NCBI RefSeq assembly: GCF_033118175.1
Contig: NC_083698.1
Location: forward strand, 73,935,001-73,999,000
Direction: 5' to 3'
Origin: Dama dama
Taxonomy: Eukaryota > Chordata > Mammalia > Artiodactyla > Cervidae
Length of the DNA stretch: 64,000 nucleotides
The notes under the pieces were generated by a model, which saw only the letters and a list, made by a program, of their open reading frames with translations, was not told where the DNA came from and searched no databases. Made by a program: the position numbers and the translations under genes. Positions within the stretch are counted from its first letter, which is position 1, and each line of letters opens with the position of its first letter. Positions 58,326-64,000 of the stretch are shown here, piece after piece.

Positions 58326-61300
58326 CTAGAATTAAGCAAAACACAGTCACTGTTAAAGCTGACTTTTCAGAGGTGATAAATTTTAATGAAATTTCCAAAC
58401 AGTCATCAGTGGGTATTTAAATTTAGGTCATATGCAAACACTCGAGTAGCATTATAACTTGGGAAACACCTCTCTATAAATAAAATGTAATGGGCAAATC
58501 TGCAAGATTCATTCTTCTAAATAGAGGATAATCAAACATTTAAGCCAATATTTCTTTGCAGCATTATATATATAACTTAATTTTTACACATTTATACATA
58601 AAATAATTTGAATCTTAAAAAAGCCATCTGACTTTTTAAGAGAAACTGGTTATCAAAATTCCTAAAATAATGGATTTCCCTGTCACTAACTGACTCTAAA
58701 AAGACCCAATCACCTTTCAAAGTTATTTAAAGGTAGGGATCTCATTTGTATGACATCATTTCAACTACAGCATCAGCTGGAAATGTCTAGCTTTTCTATA
58801 AAAACAGATATAACAAGCCTTCTTTGACACACTCTACTGCCATGTTATTACACTAATAAGTCACACAGGGGATCAGCACAGCATGTTGATTATGGAATAA
58901 GGTCTGGAATTAGATTTAGGCTTGAATCCCAAAGAACGGCTCCATCCACTCACTTGATGCATAACCTTGGGCAATTTAAGCTCTAACTTAAGAAAAAAAT
59001 CTCATTTTCTTAAGTCTATAAAGGAGAACACAAACAAACAATTTCACAGGGTTGTTGTGAGAATTAAAGAATACATGTCAGCTGCTTAGCATGGTACCTG
59101 CCACATACTCAATAAAGTACTATGAAGCAAACATCACTGAGCTGTAATAATTATCACCCATAAACACCCAATACTCGAGCTGGAAGGCAACTTAGAAATC
59201 AAATTATTTTAGTAAGGTTTTTAGTAAGATTTTCATTACAAGCCTAAACCTGGCTTCAAGAGAAGAGCTGTTGTCCATATCTTTTGCTGAGCAATACAGA
59301 AGGATCAACCTGACCGTCTATCAGGTATTGGACACAGCTGACGTGATCTGTTAATTGCTACTCCCCTTTCCAATTTTCAATCATTCCTCATCCCCTTAGG
59401 GTCTTTGCTGGTAAAATGCGTCAACCAAATCTGAAACACCTGCTCCAAGTCTAAGCTCAAAGTGCTTCACGATTATTATTTTGCTGAGGCTTGCCCAATA
59501 CAAATTAATATGCCTTTTCAAAGAAACTTGACAAGTTTTTCATATTTCACAAACAAAACTTTCTCCTCTTGGATTCTTTCAAGCCAGTGTCTTGATACTA
59601 TGTTTTAGAAACATATTTAAAGCCTTGCATTGAAATTTTTTAATTTGCTGTTAAATTCGACTTTCTAGGTCTGGGCCCAGCATTCTAGACTACCAACGTA
59701 ATTTTGAGGACTGATCCTTCCTTCTTTGCTGCTGTTAACCACAAATATGATGTTCATCCCCTCTGAATTTTTGTTACCATCAGCAATAAAAATGTTACAT
59801 GAAAAATTCTTAGGCACAGCCCTACAGCTGATCAATTAGGTGGCAATCTACCTAACAGCACCCTAATTCAGAACAAGGCTCTCTGTGCCCAACGGGAATG
59901 TGAGATGAAACACTTCTTCAGGTCACTAGAGTGATTCAACAATAAACTATGCATCACAGGCTAATGCCTCTTTTTATTTAGCCCCACAAAATCATTAGGC
60001 TAATAACATCTCCATTGAGTTTTAAAAGGTTCCTAATGATCTTTGGATTTCTTTAAGGAAGAGAAAAAAAATCATTAATCATTTGTTTTTTTATACCTAT
60101 ATTTCTGAAGTTTCAAAAGAGGAAAAAGAGAAAGTCTAATTTGTAAAAAACTGACCAACATATAATTGACAACAAGCATATTGCTATTAAATTAGAAATG
60201 CCCGGGTTGAACTGCCCTCAAAGAATTCCCACAGCAAACACATAGGTATTTACTATTACCACACCTAACACTCTAGGCAATATCGTCCTGTGTAAAATTA
60301 TAGTACAATACTGTGGCTTACATACCTGTCCTGAATGTATTGCTATATTTCCGAAGACCAGAGACGCAACAGATGAATGGATCCCTAACCTATAAACTCT
60401 GGGAACCCTTGTTATAAAAAAGCCGTTGCTTAATTCAGAGGCCAGAAGTAACCAAAGGAGAGACCTATACTTACCCTGGGTCTCCCACTAGGCATCCATT
60501 TCTTCGGGTCACCACAGTAGTTCGCACACCAATCACTAATCTTGACACCACCCTTGTTTTTGAGGAAGCATTCAGCTGTAGGTTTACCCCTTTCTCTCCC
60601 CCATATCATGCACTATCCTGGGAGTCAGCCAACCTCTCTGTAAAGGGCCAGATAGCAAATACTTTCAGTTTTGCTGGCCAGCTGATTTGATCACTACCAT
60701 TCAAGTCTGCTGCTGTAAGTGAAAGCAGCTGCAGACAACAGGTCAGTGAATAGGGGAGGCAGGGTTTACAAAAACAAAACACAGAACACAACTTCACCAG
60801 CACTGAGATGTGAATGGCACAAAGTTTCCATGTCATTAAATATGACTCTTCTTTTGACTTTTCAGTCACTAAAAAATGTACAGATCATTCTATATAGCTA
60901 GTGAGCCTCATCAAAACAGGCAGCCAGCAGTGGGTGACCAGCTTGTGCCCTATTCCACGCTGAAGAGAACTCCTCCACTGTTCTGATACTGCACACCACG
61001 GAAGCAGATAGCGGGACAGCAGATCACAGGAAACAGGCACCGCCTTCATCTCGGGATGACTGGGGTGATGGGAGGGGAACCCTTAATACTACTCAGGGGG
61101 TCAGAAGACGAAGCCAGGTTTCCAGGAACTGTTCTTTCTCCAGAGCCACAAGGCAAACAGAAATGTGGGACTCGGTCTTCAGGGTGCGGGGGTTGAGTGA
61201 ACACACTAAGAATTAGACAGTCACGGTTTCCCTCAATCCCACACCCTGCAGTGCTCTGGTACGCCTGCTTTACCACAACTTCATGGTAAAACCATGTGAT

Positions 61301-64000
61301 TGTATCTCAACCCTTTAAGTTATTGAGGCCTCTCCAAAGCACGAAATAAAGGATGTTTCTCTGACTCTCGGGGCCGTAGTTATACGCAGGGACTTGAGAC
61401 TGATGAGGTTCAGAGGACATAAGACGTCTGTTTCACGTTTACTTCCTTAGCTGACTTAGCCAAAATTCTTCCTAGATTATCAGGATGTTTCAGTTTCCGG
61501 AGCTCTTCACCCATTTCACAAACATCTATAGTTCACTATTATACACTAAACTGAAAACTCTGATTTTCATTAATCATTTGGGGGGGGGCGGTGCGGGGCG
61601 CGGGGATATTAGGAATGAGTACATTTCAGAATAACAATGATAACACACTCCAGGGTAGTAAGACAGGAAGGATAAACAAAGATCACAACAGGAAGAGACA
61701 TTTGAGTCAGACCCACCAGTCTAAGCTTCCTCAGAACAAGGGCTGGGTTTTTACTGATCTCTGTATTACCAGTGCACAACTGGAAAAGCTTAGGAAGGCT
61801 CAGTGAACATCGGTAGGTATGACAGTCTAAGTAGCTGGTGCTTTATTTCTCAAGGGAAGAACGGGCACCTATGAGACTTTTACCTTAGTAAAAGTTTTAA
61901 AAAGCTAAGATAAAAGCTTTAAAAAGCTAATTCTGAGTGTATTGCCAAGTGTTAACTAGAAACTAGGGAAGCTAAGAAAATAGCTCAAGGGAAGGGGTCT
62001 GAACTAAAGTAGCAGCAGCAACAAAGGCTGGGAAGAGAGGAAGTAATTTACAAGGCACTCAAGGTCAAGACTGACTGAGCTTCAGGCAGAGATGAGGGCG
62101 GAAGAGGACTGGAGATCTTTATCCTGGGTCCTGGGTAATGTGGTACCATCCACTGAGAGGAAAAATCAGAAGAATGGTAACAGATTTGCAGATGGTGGAG
62201 GGAGGGGAGTATGTGTTAGGCTTCAAAAGGGAGGTGTTTGATGTGCCTTTCTCTGTAAAGAGAATTTTACTTACTAATAGATGGATTCCAAATATAACCA
62301 GTGTTGGGTTACCACACAAAGGTGAACACACATTAGAATACGTAAGGCTCAGGCAAAGATAAAAAAAAACTGGAGGTGCTGATTTGAGTGTATATAGAGG
62401 AAGCAAAATAAGAGTGAGCTCCAAGGTTCTAGGTTTGATTCTAGATTACAGTAAAGGGCTTTGTTTCCACGTGTATCCTACTAAAGTTCTTTTGACACGT
62501 TACAATTTTTTGGCTACGACTGTCTCCCTGGCCCTACTATGAGTTTCAGGGACCTGGCCTCTTCATCTTTGCATCTCCTCGTGTAGTGCCTGGCACATGG
62601 CAGGTGCTCAGATAACACCCTAGATACATACACTGTTTTTGTTATTTTGCTAAATAGAAGTTCTGTGGCCACTCAGCCTCATAAGGTTTAATATTTTAGC
62701 CACATAGGGCTACTTGCTGTTCTCTTTTTCACTGAATTTTTCTGCACTGTGCTTGTTTTACTGCCAATGGCTGCAGCGTCTTGCATTGCTACTGCTACTG
62801 AAATTCCATCCATTCTTTCAGGCTCAGCTCAAATGTTGTTTTCCCCACAAGATTTTCCCATGTGGCATGTCACCTTGCCCATAAAAGGAGTAGTGACTGA
62901 TTCGTTAGATTTGGGAACAATTTCCAGAGCCTACCAAAGAGCCTTATGTGCTCAACATGCCAAGTCCAATATTTGCTTAATAGCACTGGGGTACAGCCTT
63001 AGGTGCAAAGAAGTTCTGTTCAATAACGACCTAGATCAGATCTGTCTTCCTTACCTCTGAAAGAATAAAAACCAGACCATCTGCTGACCCTAAGTGTAAA
63101 AATCATCGAGTCCATCAGATCAGTCAGCATGAGTGACAAGAACAGGTAGAGCCAAAAGCCAGACTTGGTTTGAAGTTCGGGCAATTTGTTCAACTTTTCT
63201 GAATCTTAAGATTTCTCACCTACAAAATGAGGTTGCTGGCACTTAACCCTGTAGGGTAGTGAAGACAAAAGAAAAAGACATTTCCAAAGTGTGTAGCCTC
63301 CAGGAAATGCTCTGCAATTAGTAACAGCAGCTATTTTTATTGTCTGGGGCATTAATTTCAGATATGATAATTTATAAAAAAAAAAAACCATACAGAACTG
63401 AAGAGTTTTGGAGGTGATTTAATTTGAACTCTCTACTTGATACATATAATTCCTATATAAATTGAGTTCCTCCTTCCTTTTCTGAATAGGCAAACCAATG
63501 ATTATAACTACCTAACTTTCTAATGCATTTGGTTCAATAATCGGATTTTATAAAATTTTGTTAGGTTTGTAAAGTGGTGGAAATTCATTAAATCCTTAAG
63601 TTTATATATTTTTAAACTTTTATTTTATATTGGAAGGTTTATATATTTAAATTAAGTTTTTACTTTTAACATAGGCTCCAACTTTTCAAAATTAAAACAG
63701 CTGACCTAATGAAGCAAGTGCCTTAGAGAAGGAGCCACACTTCCTAGCAAAGTCTGATGCTGAACCACAAACACGGCTAGTTGTTTTTACCCATCCAAAA
63801 ATATCAGATTACCCAAAACTGTAAATATCTTTCAAACTGATGATAAACCACCAAGAAATCTTATTAGTTTTCCTAAAACAAGGCACAATTTTTACATGGA
63901 TGGTATTAACAAGGGTCTTTATTTCTCAAGAAATTACGACTTACAATTTATGACACATGCTCAAGTAGTTATAAGGTCCTCAACCTGAAGCCATTATCTA
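58326..64000. other. STK17A intron 1 (partial), old repeats only
   Basis: Contains a MIR at about 58870-59130 ('taggcttgaatcccaaagaa', 'gggttgttgtgagaattaaa', 'gtacctgccacatactcaata') and a relic DNA element at 60622-60775. A G-rich tract lies at 61580-61605 and a MIR-like trace at 63180-63330. An L2-like stretch lies at about 62560-62880. No CpG-island-like first exon of STK17A is present, so exon 1 lies beyond the window edge. Confidence 0.55.
60622..60775 (+). mobile_element. Nonautonomous DNA-transposon relic, second copy
   Basis: 'gtaaagggccagatagcaaatactttcag' in parts and 'gtgaaagcagctgcagacaa' match the copy at 28248-28440 in the same orientation. The middle is diverged and the 3' end is lost. 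Confidence 0.7.

Noticed and set aside
58112..58339. ATG 58339 as the STK17A start
   Set aside because: It lies upstream of a clear acceptor. Its first residues (MLNS) are intronic, and family length requires about 70 more residues from a separate first exon.
61560..61620. Exon 1 or CpG-island promoter of STK17A at the G-rich tract
   Set aside because: The tract is only about 26 bases. No frame with the expected N-terminus and no donor of the right phase was seen, and the surroundings are AT-rich.

Overview
The window is nuclear DNA from a ruminant mammal, most likely a bovid. The evidence is dense Bov-tA and CHR-type tRNA-derived SINEs, BovB (RTE-clade) LINE copies, and L1 3' ends of the bovine type, beside older mammalian MIR, L2, L1M and hAT relics. 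I cannot choose between cattle, sheep, goat or a relative. There are no bacterial operons, CRISPR arrays or phage genes. I found no undescribed multi-gene system, and nearly all long open frames are LINE or SINE relics or chance.

Two protein-coding genes converge tail to tail. COA1 (cytochrome c oxidase assembly factor 1) is on the + strand. Its coding exons are 13797-13848 (probable 5' coding exon), 15431-15523, 17549-17697, 19347-19423 and 20217-20313, with a possible poly(A) signal near 20505. STK17A (DRAK1, a death-associated-protein-kinase relative) is on the - strand. Six coding exons are present at 58325-58113, 47947-47803, 37829-37703, 34609-34561, 34473-34294 and 33839-33515, running in transcription order to the stop codon. 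They join in frame and encode 345 residues. The first exon, which should encode about 70 N-terminal residues, lies beyond 64000. STK17A next to COA1 matches the order I recall for human 7p13.

Layout: 1-13790 is upstream or intronic to COA1 and repeat-rich (BovB, a twin-primed L1, many SINEs). 13797-20530 is COA1. 20530-33000 is the convergent interval, holding L1 and HAL1-like relics, a double-hairpin inverted duplication, and one short exon-like frame at 31196-31307. 33000-58330 is STK17A, with two introns of about 10 kb full of repeats. 58330-64000 is STK17A intron 1.

The most useful second looks are: an apparent lineage-specific N-terminus of COA1; two abutting hairpins at 24297-24410; a nearly complete record of L1 twin priming at 1891-3578; a possible alternative terminal exon at 31196-31307; and a poly-C hairpin at 12948-12988. 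The two genes do not act in one pathway. COA1 works at the mitochondrial inner membrane, and STK17A is a Ser/Thr kinase linked to apoptosis. They are neighbours by synteny only.
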